DNA of 64,000 nt from Pectobacterium aroidearum. GTDB lineage: Bacteria > Pseudomonadota > Gammaproteobacteria > Enterobacterales > Enterobacteriaceae. The stretch is from the NCBI RefSeq assembly GCF_041228105.1, contig NZ_CP166097.1, positions 5,217,459-5,281,458 of the forward strand. The letters run 5' to 3'. A model generated the notes under the pieces. The model was not told where the DNA came from and did no database searches. It worked only from the letters and a program-made list of their open reading frames with translations. Shown here piece by piece: positions 10,681 to 23,377 of the stretch (position 1 is the stretch's first letter; each line of letters begins with the position of its first letter). The position numbers and the translations under genes were made by a program.

Positions 10681-11301
10681 GTGCGCAACACACTCGATAA
10701 TCTGCTCAATGCGGCTGGTATTGTGATTTCAGATAAGCAAAAAAATCTTCTGATACAGTATGTTGACATGCTGAATAAGTGGAACAAGGCTTATAACCTG
10801 ACGTCTATACGCGACCCGCAGCAAATGCTTGTCCGCCATATCATGGACAGTATCGTGGTTGAACCGCATTTACACGGTCAGCGTTTTATCGATGTGGGAA
10901 CGGGGCCTGGACTACCGGGGATTCCATTGGCGATTGTTCGCCCTGATTCGCATTTTACCTTGCTGGATAGTCTGGGTAAGCGTGTACGTTTCCTGCGTCA
11001 GGTTCAGCATGAACTGCAGCTTGAAAACATCACTCCGGTGCAAAGTCGCGTTGAAGAATTTCCAGCGGAGCCGCCTTTTGATGGTGTAATCAGTCGTGCA
11101 TTTGCCTCTCTGCATGACATGATTAGCTGGTGCAATCATCTTCCAGCCAGACCTGCAGGGCGATTTTATGCCCTAAAAGGCGTACTTCCAGAGGATGAAT
11201 TGTCATCTTTGCCACAAGGTGTCTCATTAGATCAGGTTGTCCGTTTATCTGTTCCTGATCTGGAAGGTGAACGCCATTTGGTCGTGCTTAAACCAAACTA
11301 A
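10681..11301 (+). CDS. rsmG: 16S rRNA m7G527 methyltransferase RsmG (GidB)
   Basis: RsmG uses SAM to methylate N7 of G527 in 16S rRNA. The frame starts with GTG at 10681; at 206 residues it is one shorter than E. coli RsmG. The SAM-binding motif [15 protein letters not shown] is near residues 71-85, and the SRAFASL block is typical of the family. It follows mnmG as in E. coli. Confidence 0.95.
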   Translation: MRNTLDNLLNAAGIVISDKQKNLLIQYVDMLNKWNKAYNLTSIRDPQQMLVRHIMDSIVVEPHLHGQRFIDVGTGPGLPGIPLAIVRPDSHFTLLDSLGKRVRFLRQVQHELQLENITPVQSRVEEFPAEPPFDGVISRAFASLHDMISWCNHLPARPAGRFYALKGVLPEDELSSLPQGVSLDQVVRLSVPDLEGERHLVVLKPN

Positions 11302-11924
11302 TTTTGTCTTTTATCAAAAAAATTATAACTAAATATTGCGTATCAGCCAGCCATCTCGTTTACGGAGGGCATCGTTCCAGAACGCATTGCGATCACTGAA
11401 ATTTTACATCTTGGTTTTTTCAGCGCGGCTCTTTTACTTTCGTACTGAATAATAACGAGCGAAAATAAATCATCAGTATCAAAATTTAGTTATTTTTGTG
11501 TTAATTGAGTAAAAAAACGATATCAATAATGTCAATAGGTCGTTGAAACGTTGTTTGTTGCATTTTTGGAATGGGTTTTTTTGTAACTTATTGAAGTTAA
11601 ATAAAATAAATAGCTTATTTTGCTAAAGACAAAAAAAAACACGTTCTGTTATAAATAGTCGTAAAGCCTTTTATGTGAGTCACATCACAGATTGGAGGGC
11701 TTTAGAAATTAATTACACTAGGTATGAACAAGGATGATTGTTAGCAAAAACGGGGCTTCAGAAAGAAATTTAAATAATTGTTCACCTTTTCGCTACTTAT
11801 CGATTGAATTCGCAGGTATGACCCGTATAATTTGCTCGTTTTTTGCTGCTTGACTCAGTGGTGTAAAGGCAGTTTTATACGTCATTCGGTATACCTCTGA
11901 AAAGGTACGGAGAGAGCAAACGTC
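11302..11924 (+). promoter_or_regulatory. Long AT-rich atp operon upstream region
   Basis: This is 623 bases without a credible gene. A sigma-70-like promoter, TTGAAT (11804-11809), 16-base spacer, TATAAT (11826-11831), would start transcription about 85 bases before atpI. Further upstream is a consensus CRP site (11674-11689), which sits between AAAGCC and GGCTTT arms. The rest is AT-rich and unassigned. Confidence 0.6.
11674..11689. promoter_or_regulatory. Predicted CRP binding site
   Basis: TGTGA-GTCACA-TCACA matches the CRP half-sites TGTGA and TCACA exactly, with the standard 6-base spacer. It lies about 235 bases upstream of atpI and about 137 bases upstream of the predicted -10 box, which is far for direct class I activation. 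Binding is inferred. Confidence 0.6.
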
Positions 11925-13131
<1,207 letters not shown>

Positions 13132-13144
13132 TTTTCTTTCAACA

Positions 13145-13420
<276 letters not shown>

Positions 13421-13483
13421 GCAGAATGTTTTCTGCTGAGGTTAAAACATCAACTTATTTAACTTTGAAAGAGGCATTGTGCT

Positions 13484-13954
13484 GTGAATATTAATGCAAC
13501 AATCCTCGGCCAGGCCATTGCGTTCGTCCTGTTTGTCTGGTTCTGCATGAAGTATGTATGGCCGCCGATGATGGCAGCCATCGAGAAACGTCAGAAAGAA
13601 ATTGCTGACGGTCTGGCTTCTGCTGAACGTGCCAAAAAAGATTTGAACTTGGCTCAGGCCAATGCGACAGATCAACTGAAGAAAGCCAAAGCGGATGCTC
13701 AGGTTATCATCGAGCAGGCGAACAAACGCCGTGCTCAGATCCTGGATGAGGCGAAAGCTGAAGCGGAAGCTGAACGTAACAAGATTGTGGCGCAGGCGCA
13801 GGCTGAAATCGAAGCCGAACGTAAACGCGCTCGTGAAGAGCTGCGTAAGCAAGTTGCCGTATTGGCGATTGCCGGTGCCGAGAAAATTATTGAACGTTCC
13901 GTGGATGAAGCTGCTAACAGCGACATCGTTGATAAACTGGTCGCTGAACTGTAA
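13484..13954 (+). CDS. atpF: ATP synthase Fo subunit b
   Basis: Subunit b is the peripheral stalk of the synthase. It has one N-terminal membrane helix (about residues 5-25) followed by a long charged, Ala/Glu/Lys-rich coiled coil. The 156-residue length equals E. coli. The start is GTG at 13484, preceded by GAAAGAGG; E. coli atpF also uses GTG. Confidence 0.97.
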
Positions 13955-13968
13955 GGAGGGAGGGGCTG

Positions 13969-14502
13969 ATGTCTGAATTTGTCACGGTAGCTCGCCCCTA
14001 CGCCAAAGCAGCTTTTGACTTTGCGGTTGAGAATCAGGCCTTGGATCGCTGGCAGAACATGCTGGCGTTTTCGGCCGAAGTAGCGCGCAATGAACAAATT
14101 GCCGAATTGCTTTCTGGTGCAGTAGCACCGATTGAGCTGGCGAAAACGTTCATTGCCGTTTGTGGTGATCAACTTGATGAAGCCGGTCAGAACCTGATTA
14201 AGGTGATGGCCGAGAACGGACGTTTACCGGTGCTTCCTGAAGTACTGGAACAATTTATTCAACTGCGGGCAGCACTGGAATCGACGGTTGACGTCGATGT
14301 GATTTCTGCCAACACGTTGAGTGAGCAGCAGCTGTCGAAGATCGCTGCCGCTATGGAAAAACGTCTGTCACGCAAAGTGAAGCTGAATTGCAAAATTGAT
14401 AAGTCTGTCATGGCCGGCGTGGTTATCCGCGCGGGCGACATGGTGATAGATGGCAGCATTCGCGGTCGTCTGGAACGTCTGGCAGACGTCTTGCAGTCTT
14501 AA
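13969..14502 (+). CDS. atpH: ATP synthase F1 subunit delta
   Basis: Delta links the b dimer to the top of the alpha3beta3 head. The 177-residue length equals E. coli. The N-terminal [14 protein letters not shown] and C-terminal [13 protein letters not shown] blocks are typical. A very strong ribosome binding site (AAGGAGGGAGGGG) lies between the atpF stop and this ATG. Confidence 0.97.
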
Positions 14503-14514
14503 GGGGACTGGAGC

Positions 14515-16056
14515 ATGCAACTGAATTCCACCGAAATCAGCGAACTGATCAAGCAGCGCATTGCTCAGTTCAATGTGGTGAGCGAAGCTCACAATGAAGG
14601 TACTATTGTTTCCGTCAGTGACGGAATCATCCGCGTCCACGGTCTGGCAGACGTGATGCAGGGGGAGATGATCTCTCTGCCGGGTAACCGTTATGCGATC
14701 GCACTGAACCTGGAGCGCGACTCCGTTGGTGCGGTAGTCATGGGCCCGTATGCGGATCTGGCTGAAGGCATGAAAGTAAAATGCACCGGCCGTATTCTTG
14801 AAGTTCCGGTTGGCCGTGGCCTGTTAGGTCGTGTGGTCAACACGCTGGGCGCACCGATTGACGGTAAAGGCGCACTGGATCACGACGGTTTCTCTGCGGT
14901 TGAAGCGATTGCGCCTGGCGTTATCGAACGTCAGTCCGTTGATGAGCCAGTACAAACGGGCTATAAGTCCGTTGACGCCATGATTCCAATCGGTCGTGGT
15001 CAGCGTGAGCTGATTATCGGTGACCGTCAGACGGGTAAAACCGCTCTGGCTATCGACGCCATCATCAACCAGCGTGATTCCGGCATCAAATGTGTGTACG
15101 TCGCTATCGGCCAGAAAGCCTCCACGATTTCTAACGTGGTGCGTAAACTGGAAGAGCATGGCGCACTGGAAAACACCATTGTCGTTGTCGCTACCGCGTC
15201 TGAGTCTGCTGCTCTGCAATATCTGGCACCGTATGCCGGTTGTGCGATGGGCGAGTACTTCCGTGACCGCGGTGAAGATGCGCTGATTATTTATGATGAC
15301 CTGTCCAAACAGGCCGTTGCTTATCGTCAGATTTCTCTGCTGCTCCGTCGTCCGCCAGGCCGTGAAGCTTATCCTGGTGACGTTTTCTATCTCCACTCCC
15401 GTTTGCTGGAGCGTGCATCGCGTGTTAACGCTGATTACGTTGAAGCATTCACCAAGGGTGAAGTGAAGGGGAAAACCGGTTCGTTGACCGCTCTGCCGAT
15501 CATCGAAACCCAAGCGGGTGACGTTTCTGCGTTCGTTCCGACCAACGTAATTTCTATTACCGATGGTCAGATCTTCCTGGAATCCAACCTGTTTAACGCC
15601 GGTATTCGTCCTGCGGTTAACCCAGGGATCTCCGTATCCCGTGTGGGTGGTGCAGCACAGACCAAGATCATGAAGAAACTGTCCGGTGGTATTCGTACCG
15701 CACTGGCACAGTACCGCGAGCTGGCAGCATTCTCTCAGTTTGCGTCCGATCTTGATGATGCAACCCGTAAGCAGTTGAGCCACGGTCAGAAAGTGACCGA
15801 GCTGTTGAAACAGAAACAGTATGCGCCGATGTCTGTCGCACAGCAGTCTCTGGTTCTGTTTGCGGCAGAACGTGGTTATCTGGAAGATGTTGAGCTGTCG
15901 AAAGTCGGTAGCTTTGAAGCGGCACTGCTGGCTTACGCCGATCGTGAGCATGGCGAACTTCTGCAACAAATCGACCAGACTGGCGCTTATAACGATGAGA
16001 TCGAGGGCAAATTTAAAGGCATCCTCGATACTTTTAAGGCAACCCAGTCCTGGTAA
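14515..16056 (+). CDS. atpA: ATP synthase F1 subunit alpha
   Basis: Alpha carries the non-catalytic nucleotide sites of the F1 head. The 513 residues match E. coli in length. The P-loop GDRQTGKT is near residues 169-176, and the SISDG-type hinge ([12 protein letters not shown]) and the arginine-finger segment (GISVSRVGG) are present. A 458-residue open frame on the opposite strand is a codon-bias shadow. Confidence 0.98.
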   Translation: MQLNSTEISELIKQRIAQFNVVSEAHNEGTIVSVSDGIIRVHGLADVMQGEMISLPGNRYAIALNLERDSVGAVVMGPYADLAEGMKVKCTGRILEVPVGRGLLGRVVNTLGAPIDGKGALDHDGFSAVEAIAPGVIERQSVDEPVQTGYKSVDAMIPIGRGQRELIIGDRQTGKTALAIDAIINQRDSGIKCVYVAIGQKASTISNVVRKLEEHGALENTIVVVATASESAALQYLAPYAGCAMGEYFRDRGEDALIIYDDLSKQAVAYRQISLLLRRPPGREAYPGDVFYLHSRLLERASRVNADYVEAFTKGEVKGKTGSLTALPIIETQAGDVSAFVPTNVISITDGQIFLESNLFNAGIRPAVNPGISVSRVGGAAQTKIMKKLSGGIRTALAQYRELAAFSQFASDLDDATRKQLSHGQKVTELLKQKQYAPMSVAQQSLVLFAAERGYLEDVELSKVGSFEAALLAYADREHGELLQQIDQTGAYNDEIEGKFKGILDTFKATQSW

Positions 16057-16108
16057 CGCCCGGTGGCCTGCTGTAAAGCAGGCCGCAAGGCTTTGAGGAG
16101 AAGCAAAG

Positions 16109-18402
<2,294 letters not shown>

Positions 18403-18421
18403 CGCCTTGTAGGAGGGTGAC

Positions 18422-18841
18422 ATGGCTATGACTTACCATCTGGATGTCGTGAGTGCAGAACAGCAAATGTTCTCCGGTCTGGTGCAGAAGATCCAGGTAA
18501 CGGGGAGCGAAGGCGAACTGGGTATTTATCCGGGACATGCCCCTCTGCTTACTGCCATTAAACCTGGTATGGTTCGTATCGTTAAGCAGCACGGTGAGGA
18601 AGAGTATATTTATCTTTCTGGCGGCATCCTTGAGGTGCAGCCGAATACCGTTACCGTACTGTCTGATACCGCAATCCGTGGGCAGGATCTGGATGAAGCT
18701 CGTGCGCTGGAAGCTAAACGCAAAGCTGAAGATCATATCCGTAATTCGCATGGTGATGTGGATTATGCTCAGGCTTCAGCAGAGCTGAGCAAAGCGATTG
18801 CGAAGCTGCGCGTTATCGAGCTGACCAGAAAAGCGATGTAA
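18422..18841 (+). CDS. atpC: ATP synthase F1 subunit epsilon
   Basis: Epsilon is the rotor subunit that also inhibits ATP hydrolysis. The 139-residue length equals E. coli. It has an N-terminal beta-sandwich ([22 protein letters not shown]) and a C-terminal helical hairpin. The start is ATG 18422, preceded by TAGGAGGGTG. It is the last gene of the operon and is followed by a strong terminator. Confidence 0.97.
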   Translation: MAMTYHLDVVSAEQQMFSGLVQKIQVTGSEGELGIYPGHAPLLTAIKPGMVRIVKQHGEEEYIYLSGGILEVQPNTVTVLSDTAIRGQDLDEARALEAKRKAEDHIRNSHGDVDYAQASAELSKAIAKLRVIELTRKAM

Positions 18842-18863
18842 CAGATAAGCTTGCAATGATTGA

Positions 18864-18896
18864 AGGCCAGTCAGTTCACACTGACTGGCCTTTTTG
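18864..18896 (+). terminator. atp operon terminator
   Basis: GGCCAGTCAG-TTCACA-CTGACTGGCC is followed by TTTTT, about 24 bases after the atpC stop. This is a classic intrinsic terminator. Confidence 0.93.
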
Positions 18897-19020
18897 CATT
18901 TAAGGTGATGCCTCTTTCCTGCCTGCCTTCACAGATTCACCTCTTAGTTACATTTTTATGCAGACTAAGAGATGGTTTCGTGCGCGATAATTTCGCCATT
19001 TTCATGCTATTCCGTATCAC

Positions 19021-19220
19021 GCGCCCGACGCAGGGACGCTCAGTCGCCGCCGCCCTGCGAACCCTGGCTTCCGGCTAAATTATGCCGCTACGCGGTACCT
19101 TCGTCGGTATCAGGCTTAACGGACCGCTTGCGACACGTTCCTGACGTGGCGCAAGCTTTCGCAGCGTCCATGCTGCTCATCCTAAGCCTGCTATCTCCTC
19201 AGCATAATTTTTTGCGCCGG
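19021..19220. repeat. Multi-stem palindromic intergenic element
   Basis: This is a GC-richer noncoding block between the atpC terminator and the pelX stop. Nested inverted repeats: CCGGC/GCCGG (19071-19075 with 19216-19220), AAATTATGC/GCATAATTT (19077-19085 with 19202-19210), CAGGCTTA/TAAGCCTG (19111-19118 with 19183-19190), and an inner hairpin at 19126-19156 (GCTTGCG-a-CACGT, loop, ACGTG-g-CGCAAGC). A separate stem GCAGGG/CCCTGC lies at 19030-19058. Small open frames across it have no coding look. I do not recognise a named family. Confidence 0.6.
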
Positions 19221-19255
19221 ATAATGGCAAAATCTGTGGTGCTCTCTGCACAAAC

Positions 19256-21490
19256 TTATTTTTTCTTCAGGAAGTCGCCAAGTACCAGATTGCCTTTGGC
19301 ATCACGCGTAAACGTTTCAGGGATGGTTACCGACACGAAATTATTTACTGTGATTTCCTTACCTTGCGCGTTAACAGAGCGGTCGCCTTTGATGAAGTAG
19401 TTGGTGTTATCGATACTGCCGACAACCGCATCATCATATTTACCCGCTTTGGTTTTCAGCGACATGTTGTTCTTGAAGACGCCTTGTTTTTCCGGGCCAG
19501 AGTAAGGGCTTGGACGGAAAATAAAGTTAAAGCGTTCGTTATCTAACGCAATGTTATTTTCAACGATCAAGGCGCCAGGGTTGAAGTTGTCGGTGAAACC
19601 ATCAAGTTTGTTACCCACAGCAATGCTGTTTTTAACCTGATGCGCCACTGGCTGACCTTCCCCACCCATTTTGAAGCCGTTGCTGGTGTTGTTCATGGCA
19701 ATTGAGTTCTCGATCACCACAACGCCGTTTGCGCCGTCTTCGATTTTGTTAAACAGGTCGAAGCCGTCATCGACGTTATTGTGCGAGAACGCGCCGCGAA
19801 TCACGTTGCCTTCACCGACACGCATTTTCACCGCGAAACCGTCGGCGTTAATTTTGCCTGGATCCTGATTACTGTGAGATTCTGAGTTCAGGATCAGGTT
19901 ATGGCTGGCCCACAGCGGTCTGCCTACATCGGCCGTCGAGGTCACCTGAATACCAGTATCGTCAGCGTGGTGCGCTATAACGCGTTCGATGGTGTTGTAG
20001 CTTCCCTCGATACGGAACGGTTTCTCGGTGATTTCAATCCCTTTAACATGCCAATGGCTCGCTTTCAGTTGCAGGCCGTGAATGACGGCTTTATTGCCGA
20101 CAGCAAACAGATTCTTGACGGCTTTTTGCTGGCCGCTGGCACTGACAGGGATTTCAGACGCGCTGTAATCGCCATCGTTGAGCCAAATGGTGCCGCCTGC
20201 TGGTAGAGCGGCGACGGCGCTGGCTAAATCGAGCGGGGCATTTTTACTGCCGTCATTACTGGCTGAACCTTGTGGCGAAACATACAGATTTTTAGCGTCT
20301 GCGTAAGCCACTCTTTCAACTTTCAATGTGCTCTCTTTTACCGCTTTATCATCCCCTTCCACAGGCTGGTAGGCTATCTTGAATTCAGCACCGTTGCCGG
20401 CAATTTTCGCTGGCAGAGAGAAGGTCTCTCCTGCTTTTATCTGCTTAGCATCACCCAGAGATTTACCGTCTTGTGAAACCGCGATCGTGCCGTTGTAATT
20501 GGCTTTGGCCTGCACGACATAGTGTTCGCTGGTGGTTTTAGGCGATGACATCACCTGAAGTAAAGGATCGTAGTCCTTAGCTTTAAACGCCGGTGAAGCT
20601 TTGGTTTGTGCTGGCGTGGTGGTCAACTGTGCATTGCTGACGGTGATTTTGGCGTTACGGGAGGCAAAGAAACCGACGTAGTAATGGTCTTTATCCAGCT
20701 TGGTGACGACGTCCGCGCCTTTGACTTCTTTCGATACCCAGTTATCTGTGCCTTTCGGTGCATAAGAGGTGATGAAGCCATCGTTGGTACGCTCCAGTTT
20801 CAGGCGGAACGTCGGCGTTTGCTCCAGATTCACATTTTCCTGATAGCTGGTTTTGGTAATTTTCGCGCCCGCATTACCCCACGGCTGCGTCACGCCATTG
20901 CGCAAAATAGCCTGTAGTTTAATTTCGGTATGAGACTTTTTATCCTGCGTCATGATGGCGTTCATCACCATGTTGGACGCGGCAGGGAACTCTTCATACC
21001 CTTCTTTCAGCGGATTCTGACGCGGTACGCCAATAATATCGCGCACCAGAATTCCCGCTCCTTCCTGAGCCGCGGGCTTGGCGCCGTTTTCTGGCCCAAA
21101 CTGTTCCACGGTAATATCAGACTGAAGCGTAAAATTCACATTGGCAGGCAGTTGCGTATAGAAGAACGTCAGCCCGTCATGGGTGTTGGCAATCTTTCCG
21201 CCACGGCTCTCAATCGTGATGGGGGCGGACAAATCAGCGTTATCCCCTGGGGCTAATTTCTTGCCGTTAATGGTGACGTCGTTGACACCAATCTTTTCCG
21301 GCAGGACATTGGATGAAAAGTTTACGTCTGTTGACTGACCAAAGGCGATACCGTGCCAGACTGGCGTTGATTCTGTCGCGGCGTGTGTGCTGAAGCTGAA
21401 AAGTAATGCATTCGTCAACGCGACGGCTGCGAGGCGTGAAGAACGGTGTTTCCGTAAAGAATGACATTTTGGTGAAGAACAACGTTTCAT
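19256..21490 (-). CDS. pelX: Exopolygalacturonate lyase PelX-like (PL9 family)
   Basis: PelX-type lyases cleave polygalacturonate from chain ends by beta-elimination; in Dickeya PelX is periplasmic and releases digalacturonates. The 744-residue protein has a signal peptide ending near SFSTHA-A, an N-terminal beta-rich part (about 40-400) and a right-handed beta-helix in the C-terminal half. That half carries the repeated strand-turn motifs DDTGIQ, ADGFAVK, DDGFDLF and SNGFKMGG expected for PL9. A KdgR operator lies about 45 bases upstream of the start, in line with induction by pectin products. The gene sits between atpC and glmU, which are adjacent in E. coli. The exact substrate mode is inferred from family. 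Confidence 0.82.
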   Translation of the reverse strand: MKRCSSPKCHSLRKHRSSRLAAVALTNALLFSFSTHAATESTPVWHGIAFGQSTDVNFSSNVLPEKIGVNDVTINGKKLAPGDNADLSAPITIESRGGKIANTHDGLTFFYTQLPANVNFTLQSDITVEQFGPENGAKPAAQEGAGILVRDIIGVPRQNPLKEGYEEFPAASNMVMNAIMTQDKKSHTEIKLQAILRNGVTQPWGNAGAKITKTSYQENVNLEQTPTFRLKLERTNDGFITSYAPKGTDNWVSKEVKGADVVTKLDKDHYYVGFFASRNAKITVSNAQLTTTPAQTKASPAFKAKDYDPLLQVMSSPKTTSEHYVVQAKANYNGTIAVSQDGKSLGDAKQIKAGETFSLPAKIAGNGAEFKIAYQPVEGDDKAVKESTLKVERVAYADAKNLYVSPQGSASNDGSKNAPLDLASAVAALPAGGTIWLNDGDYSASEIPVSASGQQKAVKNLFAVGNKAVIHGLQLKASHWHVKGIEITEKPFRIEGSYNTIERVIAHHADDTGIQVTSTADVGRPLWASHNLILNSESHSNQDPGKINADGFAVKMRVGEGNVIRGAFSHNNVDDGFDLFNKIEDGANGVVVIENSIAMNNTSNGFKMGGEGQPVAHQVKNSIAVGNKLDGFTDNFNPGALIVENNIALDNERFNFIFRPSPYSGPEKQGVFKNNMSLKTKAGKYDDAVVGSIDNTNYFIKGDRSVNAQGKEITVNNFVSVTIPETFTRDAKGNLVLGDFLKKK

Positions 21491-21804
21491 TGTGTCTCCT
21501 TCGTTATTGAATTATTCGCCCGCGTATATTGCTATAAATGAAACGCTGTTTCTTTTGTGTGTGTCACAAATGGAAATACTTAAAAATAAAGTCTGTTTTT
21601 TATGAAACCCTGTGCCATTTCTGTTGTTGGGGACATCACACTCTCGCCATAGGTATTCATCGTTTTGTGCGAGATTTTCAGAAAAAACTCACCAAAAAGT
21701 ATCCGCGTTATGCATGAGTTTCGGTAAACTCTGGTTATTCATGCCGTAACAGGCTAGCCATTTTTATTCTTGCGGAGCGATGGCTTCGCACTGTCAGGAT
21801 GCTT
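21491..21804. promoter_or_regulatory. pelX-glmU divergent promoter region
   Basis: This 314-base gap between the divergent starts holds a KdgR box at 21537-21555 and the promoters of both genes. Next to the KdgR box, GTGTGTGTCACAAA contains one CRP half-site only. No gene is seen. Confidence 0.6.
21537..21555. promoter_or_regulatory. KdgR operator of pelX
   Basis: AATGAAACGCTGTTTCTTT fits the published KdgR consensus AATRAAAYRNYRTTTYATT at 18 of 19 positions. It lies about 47 bases upstream of the pelX start codon, where a repressor would block the promoter. KdgR represses pectinolysis genes until 2-keto-3-deoxygluconate accumulates. Confidence 0.85.
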
Positions 21805-23175
21805 ATGTCAAATAGTGCTATGAGTGTGGTGATCCTTGCTGCGGGTAAGGGAACCCGTATGTATTCCGACCTTCCTAAGGTGTTACACAAACTGGCAGGT
21901 AAGCCGATGGTTCAGCACGTCATTGATGCCGCAATGACGACAGGCGCACAGCACGTTCATTTGGTATATGGTCACGGCGGCGATTTGTTAAAGCATGAAT
22001 TGACCGATCCGGCATTGAATTGGGTGCTACAGGCTGAACAGTTGGGAACTGGCCATGCGATGCAGCAAGCTGCCCCTTATTTTGCCGATGATGAAGATAT
22101 CCTGATGCTATATGGCGATGTGCCGCTAATTTCGTCGCAAACGCTGGGGCGTTTACGTCAAGCTAAGCCGCAGGGCGGTATCGGTCTGTTGACGGTGAAA
22201 TTGGACGATCCAACGGGCTATGGGCGGATTGTGCGTGAAAACGGTGCTGTAGTCGGGATCGTTGAGCACAAAGATGCCAGTGAAGAACAGCGCCAAATTA
22301 ACGAGATCAATACCGGAATTTTGATTGCGAACGGTAAGGATCTGAAGCGTTGGTTAAGCCAATTGAATAACAACAACGCACAGGGCGAGTTTTATATCAC
22401 CGATATCATTGCGATGGCAGCGGAAGAAGGCCAGTGTGTTGAGGCGGTTCATCCTGAACGGTTGAGCGAAGTGGAAGGCGTTAATAATCGCCTGCAACTG
22501 TCGGCCTTGGAGCGGGTTTATCAGCGTGAACAGGCGGATAGACTGCTGCTGGCTGGTGTCATGCTGCTCGATCCGGCACGGTTTGATCTGCGTGGCGAAC
22601 TGACTCATGGTCGTGATGTGGTGATTGATGTCAATGTTGTCGTGGAAGGCAATGTTAAGCTAGGCAACCGGGTGAAAATCGGTGCGGGCTGTGTGATCAA
22701 AAACAGTATTATTGGCGACGACTGTGAGATCAGTCCTTACTCTGTGTTGGAAGACGCTGTATTAGACGCTGAGTGTACCGTTGGTCCGTTTGCCCGCTTG
22801 CGTCCGGGGTCGGAACTAGCTGAAGGTGCGCATGTTGGCAATTTTGTCGAACTGAAAAAGGCGCGCTTGGGCAAAGGATCAAAAGCCGGTCATCTTAGCT
22901 ATTTGGGTGATGCGGATATCGGTTCCGGTGTTAATATTGGCGCGGGAACGATCACCTGCAATTATGACGGTGCGAATAAACACAAGACGGTAATTGGTGA
23001 TGACGTGTTTGTCGGTTCTGATAGTCAACTGGTGGCGCCCGTTAGCGTAGCCAACGGCGCGACAATCGGCGCGGGAACGACCGTCACGCACGATGTGGCG
23101 GAGAATGAGCTGGTGGTCGGCCGCGTGAAACAGCGGCATATTTCCGGCTGGCAGCGTCCGGTGAAGAAGAAATAG
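21805..23175 (+). CDS. glmU: Bifunctional GlcNAc-1-P uridyltransferase / GlcN-1-P acetyltransferase GlmU
   Basis: GlmU makes UDP-GlcNAc for peptidoglycan, lipopolysaccharide and, here, also poly-GlcNAc. I chose ATG 21805 (MSNSAMSVV) because AGGA at 21796-21799 sits at the right distance; ATG 21799 overlaps that site. That gives 456 residues, as in E. coli. The N-terminal uridyltransferase has the LAAGKGTRM signature (about residues 11-19), and the C-terminal half is a left-handed beta-helix of hexapeptide repeats ([13 protein letters not shown]). glmS follows in the same direction. Confidence 0.96.
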   Translation: MSNSAMSVVILAAGKGTRMYSDLPKVLHKLAGKPMVQHVIDAAMTTGAQHVHLVYGHGGDLLKHELTDPALNWVLQAEQLGTGHAMQQAAPYFADDEDILMLYGDVPLISSQTLGRLRQAKPQGGIGLLTVKLDDPTGYGRIVRENGAVVGIVEHKDASEEQRQINEINTGILIANGKDLKRWLSQLNNNNAQGEFYITDIIAMAAEEGQCVEAVHPERLSEVEGVNNRLQLSALERVYQREQADRLLLAGVMLLDPARFDLRGELTHGRDVVIDVNVVVEGNVKLGNRVKIGAGCVIKNSIIGDDCEISPYSVLEDAVLDAECTVGPFARLRPGSELAEGAHVGNFVELKKARLGKGSKAGHLSYLGDADIGSGVNIGAGTITCNYDGANKHKTVIGDDVFVGSDSQLVAPVSVANGATIGAGTTVTHDVAENELVVGRVKQRHISGWQRPVKKK

Positions 23176-23184
23176 TTATGCTAT

Positions 23185-23211
23185 GCCTCCGCACACGGCG
23201 GAGGCGGTTTT
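23185..23211 (+). terminator. Hairpin between glmU and glmS
   Basis: The stem GCCTCCGC-ACACG-GCGGAGGC is followed by GGTTTT. It looks like a partial terminator or an RNA-processing/stability element in the glmUS transcript. In E. coli glmUS mRNA is cleaved between the genes and glmS is activated by the sRNA GlmZ; the equivalent here is inferred. Confidence 0.6.
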
Positions 23212-23341
23212 GTCCTGTACGTTGGCTGCTCCCCTGTATTGGTCGAGCCCAGAGTACAGAACAAAACATAATAATCCCCAACTCTCTACAAGGCTCGGGG
23301 AACCCGGAAAAACCGGAACAATCAGGTCTAAGACATCCCTG

Positions 23342-23362
23342 GTGACACAATATGTCACTTTT
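23342..23362 (+). promoter_or_regulatory. Hairpin just upstream of the glmS ribosome binding site
   Basis: GTGACA-CAATA-TGTCAC followed by TTTT lies immediately before AGGA and the glmS ATG. Its position suits control of glmS translation, which is where the GlmZ-dependent switch acts in E. coli. I could not identify the GlmZ pairing site. Confidence 0.45.
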
Positions 23363-23377
23363 ATAGGAATACCATCG

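Noticed and set aside
11329..11400. Short minus-strand frame (ends ALRKRDGWLIRNI) as a gene remnant
   Set aside because: It is only about 23 codons between stops, with no start codon or homologue I recognise; chance is enough.
18972..19400. 142-residue open frame across the atpC-pelX gap
   Set aside because: It runs through the palindromic element and into the end of pelX on the other strand, has no ribosome site and no recognisable domain.
21557..21570. CRP site next to the pelX KdgR box
   Set aside because: Only the TCACA half-site is present; the other half at the right spacing does not match.
23183..23377. 65-residue N-terminal extension of glmS
   Set aside because: GlmS must expose the cysteine after the initiator Met as nucleophile; the extension would bury it.
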